A stretch of 20,027 bases of DNA from a virus: positions 1-20,027 of IMG/VR virus record IMGVR_UViG_3300012931_000086; one strand, 5' to 3'. Made by a program: the position numbers and the translations under genes. Below are positions 1 to 7,837 of this stretch, in pieces. The notes beneath the pieces were generated by a model, which saw nothing but the letters and a program-made list of their open reading frames with translations, had not been told where the DNA came from and searched no databases. Numbering within the stretch: the stretch's first letter is position 1; every line of letters starts with the position of its first letter.

Positions 1-1
1 A

Positions 2-445
2 TATCGCTATGGAATGTCCGTGAATAATATGAGGGTATCGAATGTTCATCATGAGACGTCGGTAGCCAGCTTGTTCTATATGCAGGAAACAGAACCGGAA
101 ACCTACGAGCGGTTAGTACATCGCATTCAGGGTATAGATATGGCTGGCAAAATGGGAAAGGCGGATTATTACGCTAATGAATTGCCCTTCATGTTTAATT
201 CGTGGCGTGAATATAGAGACTATCTATTAGAACACCTGATTACTAACCCCGATTGGATTAAGTCGTTTCGTACATGGTTTAATCGTTTCGATGAAAGTTT
301 TGGCGGCCAGACTCCCACAAGGATTTATATCGCTCAGATAGATTCAGTTCTAACTAATGACTGGGAGGGGGTAAAATTAGGTAACAGGTGGCGTGACCCT
401 AGAAATTACGACCAGAGAAAGGAAAGGATACTAAATGCCGTTTAA
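2..445 (+). CDS. IbrA-like PAPS reductase family protein (DUF3440), C-terminal part
   Basis: This is the 3' end of a gene that begins before the window. The frame is open from base 2, so the ATG at 14 is probably internal. About 147 residues are visible. The stretch MRVSNVHHETS, then LFYMQETEPETYERLVHRI, then the aromatic block LPFMFNSWREYRDYLLEHL resembles, from memory, the region after the nucleotide-binding domain in IbrA-type PAPS reductase family proteins (DUF3440). The diagnostic P-loop and cysteine regions lie outside the window, so enzymatic activity cannot be judged. The stop overlaps the start of the ParB-like gene by 11 bases, a sign of translational coupling, and an IbrA-IbrB order is the known arrangement of this pair. 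In E. coli, IbrA and IbrB activate expression of immunoglobulin-binding (eib) genes; the phage role is unknown. The family call is moderate, the partial status firm. Confidence 0.6.
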   Translation, partial: YRYGMSVNNMRVSNVHHETSVASLFYMQETEPETYERLVHRIQGIDMAGKMGKADYYANELPFMFNSWREYRDYLLEHLITNPDWIKSFRTWFNRFDESFGGQTPTRIYIAQIDSVLTNDWEGVKLGNRWRDPRNYDQRKERILNAV

Positions 446-986
446 TGATCCTGTATCTAATGTTAAATGGGTTCCTATTGAGCAAGTCGAAGCTAATGAT
501 TACAATCCTAATATTGTGGCTAAAAATGAACTCCGGTTGCTTTATATTAGTATTTTACATGATGGTTATACCCAGCCGGTTGTTACGATTTATGATAAAG
601 ACCGCGATAAATACGTTATTATAGATGGTTTTCATCGATACCTCGTCATGAAATACCACGATGACATTAAGGCACGGACTAATGGCCTTCTACCAATAGT
701 AGTGCTTGATAAAAATATCAATGATCGAATGGCTAGTACTATACGCCATAATCGAGCAAGAGGGAAACACAACATAGCGGGCATGGCTAATATTGTTTTT
801 CGCATGCTTGACGGTGGTTGGAATGATGAAGCGATTTGTAGTGAAATCGGGCTAGAAACTGATGAGCTTATACGTCTGAAATATGTCACCGGATTCGCTA
901 AGTTGTTTGAGAATACCGAGTATAAAAAATCATGGGAAACTAGACGGATGATACAACTGAAGCGGGATTATACCGCGCCCGGTTAA
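435..986 (+). CDS. IbrB-like ParB/sulfiredoxin-fold protein
   Basis: The protein has 183 residues. Residues 12-26 (WVPIEQVEANDYNPN) form the first ParB box, residues 65-68 (GFHR) fall in the second box, and residues 101-110 (STIRHNRARG) form the third, a conserved signature of IbrB-type ParB-like proteins. Residues 111-150 look like a short helical segment typical of this group. There is no long ParB DNA-binding and dimerisation region, so it is not a plasmid partition protein. It starts inside the last codons of the IbrA-like gene (11-base overlap), so the two are probably made together. Proteins of this fold can bind or hydrolyse CTP or cut DNA; which applies here cannot be read from the sequence. 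Its last 47 bases overlap the 3' end of a reverse-strand gene, and sampled lines here are A+T-rich (32-38% GC) compared with the capsid genes. Confidence 0.8.
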   Translation: MPFNDPVSNVKWVPIEQVEANDYNPNIVAKNELRLLYISILHDGYTQPVVTIYDKDRDKYVIIDGFHRYLVMKYHDDIKARTNGLLPIVVLDKNINDRMASTIRHNRARGKHNIAGMANIVFRMLDGGWNDEAICSEIGLETDELIRLKYVTGFAKLFENTEYKKSWETRRMIQLKRDYTAPG

Positions 987-1233
987 TCAACTTGGTTTGG
1001 TCAATAGGATTCCCCATAGTCCAATAAGTATATCCTTCACATTGATACTGTATATATGGATGTCCCTTAAATATTACTACCTCGCCGTGTTCTCTGATAA
1101 ACATAACGGCATCGCAGAATACATCATCACTGATGTCTTGTCGTAGTATGTACCAATGAGGATTTTGAGGCATAGTTTTAGCAAAAATCCATCTAGCTGA
1201 ACCAATTAATTTTTTAAAATCTGACAATTCCAT
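940..1233 (-). CDS. Small conserved phage hypothetical protein, reverse orientation
   Basis: This 97-residue protein is transcribed against all its neighbours. A clear GGAGGT ribosome binding site lies just before the ATG at 1233. The sequence has a composed, non-random look: an N-terminal ELSDFKKLIGSARWIFAKTMPQNPHWYILR block, a FIREHGE segment, a YTYWTMGNPID block and a LINRAR ending. From memory these resemble a widespread family of about 100-residue uncharacterised proteins in phages and mobile elements that share an AKTMPxxPHxY start and a YWTMG segment. I do not know its function. The 3' end overlaps the end of the ParB-like gene by 47 bases in a convergent arrangement, so transcripts of the two genes would be complementary there. 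It sits between the IbrAB-like pair and terminase, a common place for small cargo genes. No convincing promoter was found upstream. Confidence 0.75.
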   Translation of the reverse strand: MELSDFKKLIGSARWIFAKTMPQNPHWYILRQDISDDVFCDAVMFIREHGEVVIFKGHPYIQYQCEGYTYWTMGNPIDQTKLINRARYNPASVVSSV

Positions 1234-1330
1234 ATATTACCTCCAACTATTAAAGCTTCCCAGAATTACATCACCATGTCAATAGGAAATAGCGATATAC
1301 TTTTCACCGTCAAAGAGGCAGAGTTAATTA

Positions 1331-1840
1331 ATGGCCAGAATACCGAAACCGACTAAAATAAAGATTCTTGAAGGTGAGCCAAATAAGAACCGCATCAACT
1401 ATAACGAGCCGCAACCTGTCAAAAATACTACGCCTCCACGATTCCTAAATAAACTGGCTAAGTCGGAATGGAAACGCCTTGCCAAGGACCTTGAATCTCT
1501 CGATTTACTGAAGAACTTCGACCGGATGCACTTCGCGGAATACTGCCAGACCTCCGCCATGCTCATAGAGGTTGAGAACAAGCTCAATGTTTTAAGCGAC
1601 ACTGCCATTAAAAACGGCGGGGACGTATCTAATGCCTACTTACTCAAGACACAGGCCGGAAACGTTATAATATCGCCCTTGCTATCAGTAAGAAACCGCC
1701 TGATAGAACAACTTCATATGCTGGGTTGTGAATTTGGCATGACACCGGTCTCCCGCTCCCGGATTAATTCTACTCCCAAATCAAAAGAAGAAGACCCGAT
1801 GGAAAAGCTGTTAAACGAGATTCCGTCCAGTGAGCAATAA
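1331..1840 (+). CDS. Terminase small subunit, P27 family
   Basis: The protein has 169 residues, normal for the P27 family. It opens with the characteristic MARIPKPTKIKILEGEPNKNRIN segment (family pattern of a basic start, then a LxGNPGKR-like turn, here LEGEPNKNR), followed by a proline-rich linker (PQPVKNTTPPRFLN) and a helical domain with the conserved EWKRLAKDLESLDLLKNFDRMHFAEYCQ block. Small terminase subunits recognise the phage packaging site and hand DNA to the large subunit. The C-terminal tail (from about residue 145) is polar and probably disordered. The ribosome binding site is weak: AGAGG about 12 bases before the ATG. The stop codon is followed directly by the ATG of the large subunit with no spacer, so translation of the two is probably coupled. 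Confidence 0.9.
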   Translation: MARIPKPTKIKILEGEPNKNRINYNEPQPVKNTTPPRFLNKLAKSEWKRLAKDLESLDLLKNFDRMHFAEYCQTSAMLIEVENKLNVLSDTAIKNGGDVSNAYLLKTQAGNVIISPLLSVRNRLIEQLHMLGCEFGMTPVSRSRINSTPKSKEEDPMEKLLNEIPSSEQ

Positions 1841-4504
1841 ATGACCACAGAGACATTAGTAAAAACCCATTTCAGTCCGGCCCGGGCCAATCATGCAATA
1901 GAGTTCATAGAGAATCTCGAACTTACCACCGGAGAGTGGAAGGGACTGAAATTTAAACTCCTGCCCTGGCAGAAGAAAATCATCTCAGATATATTCGGGA
2001 CTCTGAGACCAAACGGTTACCGGCAGTATAACACGGTTTATATCGAGATTCCAAAAAAGAACGGGAAAGCTCTTGCACTTGACACACCATTGCCCACGCC
2101 TACTGGCTGGACAACAATGGGTGATATTAAAATTGGGGACACTTTATTTGACGAACAAGGGAAACAGTGCCATGTTACATTTGTAACTGAGATACAAAAC
2201 AACCATCCCTGTTATGAGGTTATTCTTGAGGATGGCAGCCGTATTGTAGCCGATGAATCCCATTTATGGTTAACATCAACCTACAAACCCTGGTTAAAAA
2301 CAAAATTACACACTACTAAAGAAATATCCGAAACTCTAGTCTATCAGAAAGGGCATAATCATAAAATAGCCAACCCCGAAGCTCTTGAATTACCTGATGC
2401 GGAATTACCGATAGACCCATACATTTTGGGTTATTGGTTGGGTGATGGCAGGAGTGATGATGCCGAATTCAGTATGGATGAGGCGGACTTTGATAATTTT
2501 GCCTCACAAATAGAAGTTGCCGGATATTATGTTGCCACTCCAAAAAAAGATTCTCGGCGCCTGAATACATTAGCTGTGCGTGTATCTTTATCTGCAGTTG
2601 GGGGGGCAAATAATAACGGGAAACCCACATTAAAAGGAGCATTAAGAAATTTAGGGTTATTGGATAATAAACATATCCCGGCTATGTATTTAAGGTCATC
2701 CCATAAACAGAGGTTAGCACTTTTACATGGATTAATGGACTCCGATGGCTATGTTTCAAAGGCCGGTCAATGTGAATTTACAACTACATCTGAGCGAATA
2801 AGAGATGGCATACTTGAATTATTACTGTCTCTTGGTTTTAAACGATCGTTAAAAATTGATACTGCGAGATTGTACGGCAAGGATTGCGGCTTAAAATATA
2901 GAATACAATTCTGGGCTTATCAAGGAAACCCTGTATTTAAACTCAATCGTAAATTAGAACGCCAAAAACCTCTACCTTTAAAAAACACCAGAAACGCTTT
3001 TAGAAAAATAATTGCTGTTAATCCGGTTGAATCAGTACCAGTTAAGTGTATTCAGGTTGATAGTCCTTCTCATTTATATCTGGCGGGTACTGGGATGGTT
3101 CCGACTCATAATACGGAGCTCGCCGCTGCTGTAGCTTTATATTTACTTTTCGGTGACAATGAACCTGGTGCCCAGGTCTACTGTGCAGCCGCCGATAAAG
3201 ATCAGGCGGGACTTGTCTACGGTGCTGCCGCCCAAATGATAAGGACTTCCCCTGCATTACTAAAACGTTGCAAGGTCAATGACAGCCGTAAAAGAATCTG
3301 GTTACTCAATGACAATGCTTTCATGCAGACGCTATCGTCTGAGGTTAATACTAAACACGGCCTGAATGTCTCCGGGGTCGTAATCGATGAGTTGCACGCC
3401 CACCCTGACCGGAAATTATATGAGGTGCTGACAAAAGGCTCCGGCGATGCCCGCCGGCAACCAATGAACTTTATCATCACCACAGCCGGGATAGATCGTA
3501 ATTCGGTTTGCTGGGAACTGCACGAGAAAGCCAGGGGAATCCTGAACGGTACATTAGAAGACCCGACATTCTATCCGGTGATTTTTGGTCCGCCCGACGA
3601 TGAAGCCGGTACTGATTGGGATTGGACATTAGAGGAAAACTGGCTAAAAGTAAATCCCTCATTGGGTCATACAATCGCAATTGATAAAGTCCGTGATGCT
3701 TTTCGTGAAGCTCGGCGTAAAGTCGAAGAGGAAAATACATTTAAACAACTCCGCCTTAATATCTGGGTGAAGCAATCAATGCGGTGGATCAAACTCACGG
3801 ACTGGGATAAATGCGTGGGAACAGTAAACCTAGAAGAGCTCAAAGGCAAAACCTGCTATTCCGCATTTGATCTGTCTTCGAGTATAGATTTAACCGCTCT
3901 GGCTCATGTTTTCCCGGTTGATGGCAAATACAAGGTTTTGATGCGTTTTTGGATTCCCGAAGGTGTTATAGACGAAAAGGAAAAGAAAGATAAAGTACCT
4001 TATCGCCGGTGGATACGTGAGGGATATATTCAAACGACACCGGGTAATTTGATAGATTACCAATTTATCCGGAAGCAACTAAACGATGACCGGGCAATTT
4101 TTGATATGCGCGAACTGGCCTATGACCGCTGGGGAACGGTTAAGCTCTTGACTGAGCTCCAAGACGATGGATTCGTAAATACAGAAAAAGAGGCCGGAGA
4201 CGGCCACCCTTTATTAGTACCGTTTGGTCAGGGTTATGCCTCGATGTCCCCAGCGGCAAAGGGGTTTATTGATATCCTGCTGGGCGGATTTTTAGAACAT
4301 GGTAATAATCCTGTGTTGAGGTGGAATGCCGATAACGCAGTAATTACTCAAGACCCGGCAGGGAATATTAAACCGGACAAATCCAAGGCCACACAGCGTA
4401 TTGATGGTATAGTCGCTCTCGTGATGGCCACGGATAGAGCCATTAGGCACAATAACGAAAATGAACCCTCAATTTACGAAACTTCTGAAATCAAGGTATT
4501 CTAA
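1841..4504 (+). CDS. Terminase large subunit precursor, interrupted by an intein
   Basis: The 887-residue precursor splits into a 539-residue terminase (extein residues 1-76 and 425-887) and a 348-residue intein. After splicing, PKKNGK joins TELAAA and restores the Walker A loop, so packaging ATPase activity depends on splicing. Walker B is VVIDELHAH at 513-521, with D516 and E517. The C-terminal RNase H-like nuclease shows AFDLSSSIDLTAL (D677), AYDRWGT (D762) and DGIVALVMATD (D855 or D865) as probable metal ligands. The length without the intein fits the Terminase_1 (HK97-type) family. The protein cuts concatemeric DNA and drives it through the portal. It follows the small subunit without spacing and precedes portal by 14 bases. 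The extein sampled at 3361-3480 is about 54% GC, higher than the intein. Confidence 0.96.
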   Translation: MTTETLVKTHFSPARANHAIEFIENLELTTGEWKGLKFKLLPWQKKIISDIFGTLRPNGYRQYNTVYIEIPKKNGKALALDTPLPTPTGWTTMGDIKIGDTLFDEQGKQCHVTFVTEIQNNHPCYEVILEDGSRIVADESHLWLTSTYKPWLKTKLHTTKEISETLVYQKGHNHKIANPEALELPDAELPIDPYILGYWLGDGRSDDAEFSMDEADFDNFASQIEVAGYYVATPKKDSRRLNTLAVRVSLSAVGGANNNGKPTLKGALRNLGLLDNKHIPAMYLRSSHKQRLALLHGLMDSDGYVSKAGQCEFTTTSERIRDGILELLLSLGFKRSLKIDTARLYGKDCGLKYRIQFWAYQGNPVFKLNRKLERQKPLPLKNTRNAFRKIIAVNPVESVPVKCIQVDSPSHLYLAGTGMVPTHNTELAAAVALYLLFGDNEPGAQVYCAAADKDQAGLVYGAAAQMIRTSPALLKRCKVNDSRKRIWLLNDNAFMQTLSSEVNTKHGLNVSGVVIDELHAHPDRKLYEVLTKGSGDARRQPMNFIITTAGIDRNSVCWELHEKARGILNGTLEDPTFYPVIFGPPDDEAGTDWDWTLEENWLKVNPSLGHTIAIDKVRDAFREARRKVEEENTFKQLRLNIWVKQSMRWIKLTDWDKCVGTVNLEELKGKTCYSAFDLSSSIDLTALAHVFPVDGKYKVLMRFWIPEGVIDEKEKKDKVPYRRWIREGYIQTTPGNLIDYQFIRKQLNDDRAIFDMRELAYDRWGTVKLLTELQDDGFVNTEKEAGDGHPLLVPFGQGYASMSPAAKGFIDILLGGFLEHGNNPVLRWNADNAVITQDPAGNIKPDKSKATQRIDGIVALVMATDRAIRHNNENEPSIYETSEIKVF
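2069..3112 (+). other. Intein with LAGLIDADG homing endonuclease, class 3-like, in terminase Walker A
   Basis: The insertion lies exactly between K76 and T425 of the precursor, inside the GKT of the ATP-binding loop. It begins with Ala, not Cys or Ser, and ends in THN before an extein Thr. Intein residues: block A ALALDTPLPTPTGW at 1-14; block B SRIVADESHLWLT with H65 and W67; LAGLIDADG motif 1 ILGYWLGDG at 119-127 (D126); motif 2 LLHGLMDSDG at 218-227 (D224); block F VKCIQVDSPSHLYLAG with C327; block G VPTHN with T346, H347 and N348. W67, C327 and T346 match the Trp-Cys-Thr triplet that defines class 3 inteins, which start splicing from an internal Cys instead of residue 1. Both endonuclease acidic residues are present, so mobility may be intact. 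Sampled lines are 30-40% GC, lower than the adjoining terminase. Confidence 0.93.
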
Positions 4505-4518
4505 CCGGAGATTAAATT

Positions 4519-5940
4519 ATGGGTTATAACGAATCCCTCGCTAATTGCCTGGAAGCTCATAAGTTGGCATCTGAGGCAAGAACGGCCAGTCCAAGTACGA
4601 TAAAGCGGATATTATCCGGTGAATCCTGCGGAAGTTCCAGCTCCGGCGTTTCAGTTACTCCCGAATCTTCAATGCGAGCATCGGCAGTCTGGGCTTGTGT
4701 TAGGGTGTTATCTACGAGTCTGGCTGCGTTACCTCTCCATGTTTATCAGGATAAACCAAGCGGCGGCCGTTTATTGGCTAAAGATCAAGCAATTTATGAT
4801 ATTTTACACCGGACGCCAAATACCGAAATGACCTCATTCACATTCCGCCAATTACAAATGGCTCATTTATGTTTATACGGCAATGCTTACGCTGAAATCG
4901 CCTTTAATAATTTTGGGGATGTCACCGGTTTATGGCCCATCCCCGCCTGGTGCTGTGAACCGATGCGTTCACCTTCAGGAGAATTATATTACCGAATTAT
5001 CATACCAGGCACCGGCCAGCAGAAGAACCTCCCCGCGTATAAAGTCCTGCACGTTATGGGGCTTGGCACTGACGGCATGAAAGGTCTATCCCCTATCCGG
5101 CTGCATGCCGAAACTATCGGAGTATCATTAGCCGCGACTCAATTCGGAGCTCTCTTCTTTGGTCAGGGGGCTAATGTCGGCGGTATAGTAGAGCATCCTG
5201 GGCATCTAACAGTAGAGGGCAGTCAGAAACTACGCGGGCAATTAAATGAAAAATATGGCGGATTGGGCAAAGCTCATCGATTGATGTTGCTTGAAGAGGG
5301 CATGAAATATACAAAAGTCGGCATACCCCCGGAAGAAGCTCAATTTATAGAGACGCTTCAGTTTCACATTGAGGATATCGCCAGGATCTATGGCGTGCAA
5401 CTCCATAAAATAGGGCATCTACTCCGAGCTACCAATAACAATATCGAGCATCAGGGAATTGAGTTTGTCACGGACACAATGCTGCCCTGGGCGGTCAACT
5501 GGGAAATGGAATATGACCGCAAAGTATGCCGCAATGGTCTATATACTAAACACTCACTTGAAGGTCTATTACGTGGTGATTCGGCGGCGAGAGCTGCGCT
5601 ATATACCGCACTTTTCTATCTCAGTTCTATTTCCCCGAATGAGATAAGAGAAAAAGAGGAAATGAACCCCATTGAAGCCGGTGATCGTTATTTCGTACAG
5701 GCCAATTTGGTGCCCGCCGATAAGATAGATTCTTATATCAATAAAAACACCGGTTCAGTTCCAGCCAGGAATCTTTTATCGGAATCCATTAAGAAGATTG
5801 CCGAAAGAGATAAAGAGAATTTGCTGAAGGCGTATCAAAAAGACCCCGCCGGTATTGAAAAGTGGGCAGAGGCCTATTTCAGGGAATTCCCCGGATATAT
5901 CGAGAAGCAAATAACCCCGCTATTGGGGAATGGAGAATAG
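4519..5940 (+). CDS. HK97-family portal protein
   Basis: At 473 residues the protein is somewhat longer than the usual 400-430 of this family. The signature block VTPESSMRASAVWACVRVLSTSLAALPLHVYQ (residues 46-77) is the standard N-terminal region of HK97-type portals, followed by LHRTPNTEMTSFTFRQLQMAHLCLYGNAYAEI. The middle region contains SPIRLHAETIGVSLAATQFGALFFGQGANVGGIVE, and later GIEFVTDTMLPWAVNWEMEYDRKV, both typical. It forms the dodecameric ring at one capsid vertex through which terminase pumps DNA and on which the connector assembles. An upstream CGGAGATTAA gives the ribosome binding site. The last 3 bases of the gene fall within the ribosome-binding region of the protease gene. 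The C-terminal 90 residues are helical and charged. Confidence 0.96.
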   Translation: MGYNESLANCLEAHKLASEARTASPSTIKRILSGESCGSSSSGVSVTPESSMRASAVWACVRVLSTSLAALPLHVYQDKPSGGRLLAKDQAIYDILHRTPNTEMTSFTFRQLQMAHLCLYGNAYAEIAFNNFGDVTGLWPIPAWCCEPMRSPSGELYYRIIIPGTGQQKNLPAYKVLHVMGLGTDGMKGLSPIRLHAETIGVSLAATQFGALFFGQGANVGGIVEHPGHLTVEGSQKLRGQLNEKYGGLGKAHRLMLLEEGMKYTKVGIPPEEAQFIETLQFHIEDIARIYGVQLHKIGHLLRATNNNIEHQGIEFVTDTMLPWAVNWEMEYDRKVCRNGLYTKHSLEGLLRGDSAARAALYTALFYLSSISPNEIREKEEMNPIEAGDRYFVQANLVPADKIDSYINKNTGSVPARNLLSESIKKIAERDKENLLKAYQKDPAGIEKWAEAYFREFPGYIEKQITPLLGNGE

Positions 5941-5941
5941 T

Positions 5942-6562
5942 ATGGAAGCCGAAATTGAACGCAGAAATATTGAACTAATCGAATTCAGGTTGGTGGAAGA
6001 TGAAAACAAAAAACCAAAGATTGAAGGTCACGCCGCAGTCTTTAATAAATTATCAGAGCCAATGTGGGGTTTTCGAGAGAAGATTTCCCCAGGTGCTTTT
6101 AAAAACAGCATTGCCAGCGATGACGTGCGGGCATTATTCAACCACGATCCTAATTATGTCCTCGGTAGAAATAAGGCAAAAACATTAACACTTGAAGAGG
6201 ATGAAAAAGGGCTTTTTATTAAAATTGATCCCCCCGATGCTCAATGGGCTAGGGACCTGCAGGAATCAATCCGTCGCGGGGATATCTCGCAGATGTCCTT
6301 CGGGTTCGTAACGATAAAGGATAGTTGGGAATACAAAAAAGAGGGCAAAGGGGAAACAATCCGGACACTGGAAGAGGTCAAGCTCTACGACGTGTCCCCA
6401 GTGACATATCCCGCCTATCCTTCTACAACTGTAAAAGTACGTGATTATCTATCGGCAATGAAAGAAGCTGAAGGAAAAACAGACGGACTGCGGCCTCCTG
6501 AAAAGGTCGACAAGGAAAGGCTGGAACTCTATAAGCGGAAAATCGATATTGCCGAGAAGTAA
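5942..6562 (+). CDS. Prohead protease, HK97 gp4 family
   Basis: I chose the ATG at 5942 (206 residues) because GGAG at 5932-5935 sits 6 bases before it; the ATG at 5930 has only a purine run directly against it. The family landmarks are all present: IEGHAAVFNKLSEPMWGFREKISPGAF at 27-53, the catalytic His in ALFNHDPNYVLGR (H68), the catalytic Ser in ISQMSFGF (S119), and LEEVKLYDVSPVTYPAYPST at 143-162, which holds the probable acidic third residue. This serine-type protease is packaged in the prohead, removes the N-terminal delta domain of the capsid protein, and lets the shell expand. The C-terminal 30 residues are charged and are probably removed by self-processing. Its start overlaps nothing but follows the portal stop by a single base. 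Confidence 0.94.
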   Translation: MEAEIERRNIELIEFRLVEDENKKPKIEGHAAVFNKLSEPMWGFREKISPGAFKNSIASDDVRALFNHDPNYVLGRNKAKTLTLEEDEKGLFIKIDPPDAQWARDLQESIRRGDISQMSFGFVTIKDSWEYKKEGKGETIRTLEEVKLYDVSPVTYPAYPSTTVKVRDYLSAMKEAEGKTDGLRPPEKVDKERLELYKRKIDIAEK

Positions 6563-6589
6563 ATAAAAAATATTAGTGAGGTTATAAAA

Positions 6590-7774
6590 ATGGTAAACAT
6601 TGAACTCATCAAGCAGAAAAAGGGCGGGCTGGTAAAAGAAGCCCGGTCACTCACCGCTCTCGCGGAAAAAGAAAACCGCAACATGTCCCAGGAAGAGAAG
6701 ACCAAAATTGACGGTCTGCTCAAAGACATCGAAGGGCTGGATGCCGATATTGTCCGCGAAGAACGGCTACAGCAAATCGAAATGGCGCGCAATCCGGTCA
6801 CTCTGCATGTGGAAGACCGCAAGAAAGAGAAAAGGTCGGCCTTTTTCAAGGCAATTCGCCATGGCCTGTCAACTCTCAATCTGGAAGAGCGTGCCCTGGT
6901 AGAGGATACCAATGGACTCCTGATGATACCCGAGGATCTGGAGGCAGAAATCTACCGTGCCACCCCTGGATACACGATCATCCGCCAGTTAGCCAACGTC
7001 CGACAGACAACCCGCGACAAAGTCGCTCGCCGATCAATCACCGATGTCTCTATGGGCTGGGGTAAACTGGAAACGGGATCACTGCCTACCGAGACAACCC
7101 CGACTATCTCAAAGGATTACATCTATGTCGAGGACCTGACCGGACTGGTTAAAATCGGCAGAGATGAACTGATGGACTCCGATGACATTCTGGCGGGTGT
7201 AATCGCTGATGCCATGGCCCAGAAAAAAGCGGAGACTGAGGACGCGGCATTCCTGGTGGGTCGCGGTCATACATATCAAGAACCGGACGGGGTAACCCTG
7301 GATACCACCGTTATTTCCACCTATACCGATCTGGACACAGCGGACACAATGGTGCCCGATGATCTGATCGACCTGAAATATGCCCTTCCGGCCGTATATA
7401 AAAACGGTGCCTCATTCATGCTTCACCCTACCACTGAAGGGCAGGTCCGGAAGGTGAAGGCAAGCTCCAATTACCTGTGGGTTAATCCTACCGGTGGAGT
7501 TGCCGGAGCTGCACCAACAACCTTCGACGGCTATCCGATGTATAACCATAGCAGCATGATCGTACCAGCCAGCGATAACACCGACCGCTCAATTGTCGGT
7601 CTGTTCGGTAACTGGAAACGTGGTTATACCATTGTGGATCGCCAAGGTATGACCGTCCAGCGTCTGGACGAACTGTACGCTGAGAGCGGCCTGGTTGGGT
7701 TCCTGTTCTACTTCCGTGTCGGCGGCGGCGTTGTACGCCCCGATGCCTTCCGTGCCCTGGACAACAACACCTAA
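6590..7774 (+). CDS. Major capsid protein, HK97 gp5 family
   Basis: The protein has 394 residues, the standard size. Residues 1-70 are a charged predicted coiled coil (IELIKQKKGGLVKEARSLTALAEKENRNMSQEEKTKIDGLLKDIEGLDADI) that acts as an internal scaffold (delta domain) and is cut off by the protease, probably somewhere near the basic stretch around residues 75-90. The mature part has DGLLMIPEDLEAEIYRA-like and SLPTETTPTISKDYIYVEDLTGLVKIGRDELMDS segments typical of the HK97 fold, and ends with LVGFLFYFRVGGGVVRPDAFRAL. It builds the icosahedral shell. A GTGAGG ribosome binding site lies 8 bases before the ATG. Sampled lines here are above 50% GC, clearly higher than the early part of the window, and a strong hairpin follows the stop. 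Confidence 0.96.
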   Translation: MVNIELIKQKKGGLVKEARSLTALAEKENRNMSQEEKTKIDGLLKDIEGLDADIVREERLQQIEMARNPVTLHVEDRKKEKRSAFFKAIRHGLSTLNLEERALVEDTNGLLMIPEDLEAEIYRATPGYTIIRQLANVRQTTRDKVARRSITDVSMGWGKLETGSLPTETTPTISKDYIYVEDLTGLVKIGRDELMDSDDILAGVIADAMAQKKAETEDAAFLVGRGHTYQEPDGVTLDTTVISTYTDLDTADTMVPDDLIDLKYALPAVYKNGASFMLHPTTEGQVRKVKASSNYLWVNPTGGVAGAAPTTFDGYPMYNHSSMIVPASDNTDRSIVGLFGNWKRGYTIVDRQGMTVQRLDELYAESGLVGFLFYFRVGGGVVRPDAFRALDNNT

Positions 7775-7784
7775 AAGTAAATAA

Positions 7785-7805
7785 GGGGCGGCCAATCACC
7801 GCCCC
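7785..7805 (+). terminator. Hairpin after the capsid gene (no T-tract)
   Basis: A perfect 7-base-pair GC stem, GGGGCGG at 7785-7791 with CCGCCCC at 7799-7805, closes a 7-base loop. It is followed by an A-rich stretch, not by a run of T, so it is not a classical intrinsic terminator on the plus strand. It may attenuate transcription, protect the 3' end of the capsid mRNA, or read as part of a leader for the next gene. The hairpin is certain; the role is inferred. Confidence 0.6.
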
Positions 7806-7837
7806 GCAAAATAAAGAAAAAGAGGTAAATAAATAAA

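Noticed and set aside
632-889. Reverse-strand open frame of 85 codons inside the ParB-like gene
   Set aside because: It lies wholly inside a well-supported gene on the other strand, has Ser/Arg-rich composition typical of an antisense shadow, and no recognisable domain.
1249-1282. Promoter for the reverse gene at 940-1233 (TTGACA at 1282-1277, TTTAAT at 1254-1249 on the reverse strand)
   Set aside because: The spacing is 22 bases, well outside 15-19, and no other -10 is present at the right distance.
1-1298. 10-base inverted repeat: ATATCGCTAT at 1-10 and ATAGCGATAT at 1289-1298
   Set aside because: The first copy lies inside coding sequence, the repeat is short and 1.3 kb apart, and nothing suggests an insertion element; chance is a fair explanation.
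1266-1301. Plus-strand promoter before the terminase genes, with TATACT at 1296-1301
   Set aside because: The -10 is good, but no -35 is found 16-18 bases upstream; the nearest candidate is 24 bases away.
5930-5941. ATG at 5930 as start of the prohead protease
   Set aside because: It has only purines directly adjacent and contains the GGAG that sits at the right distance from the ATG at 5942.
7488-7799. Reverse-strand open frame of 103 codons over the end of the capsid gene
   Set aside because: It is Arg- and Gly-rich, overlaps the highly conserved end of the capsid protein, and has no domain; it is an antisense shadow.
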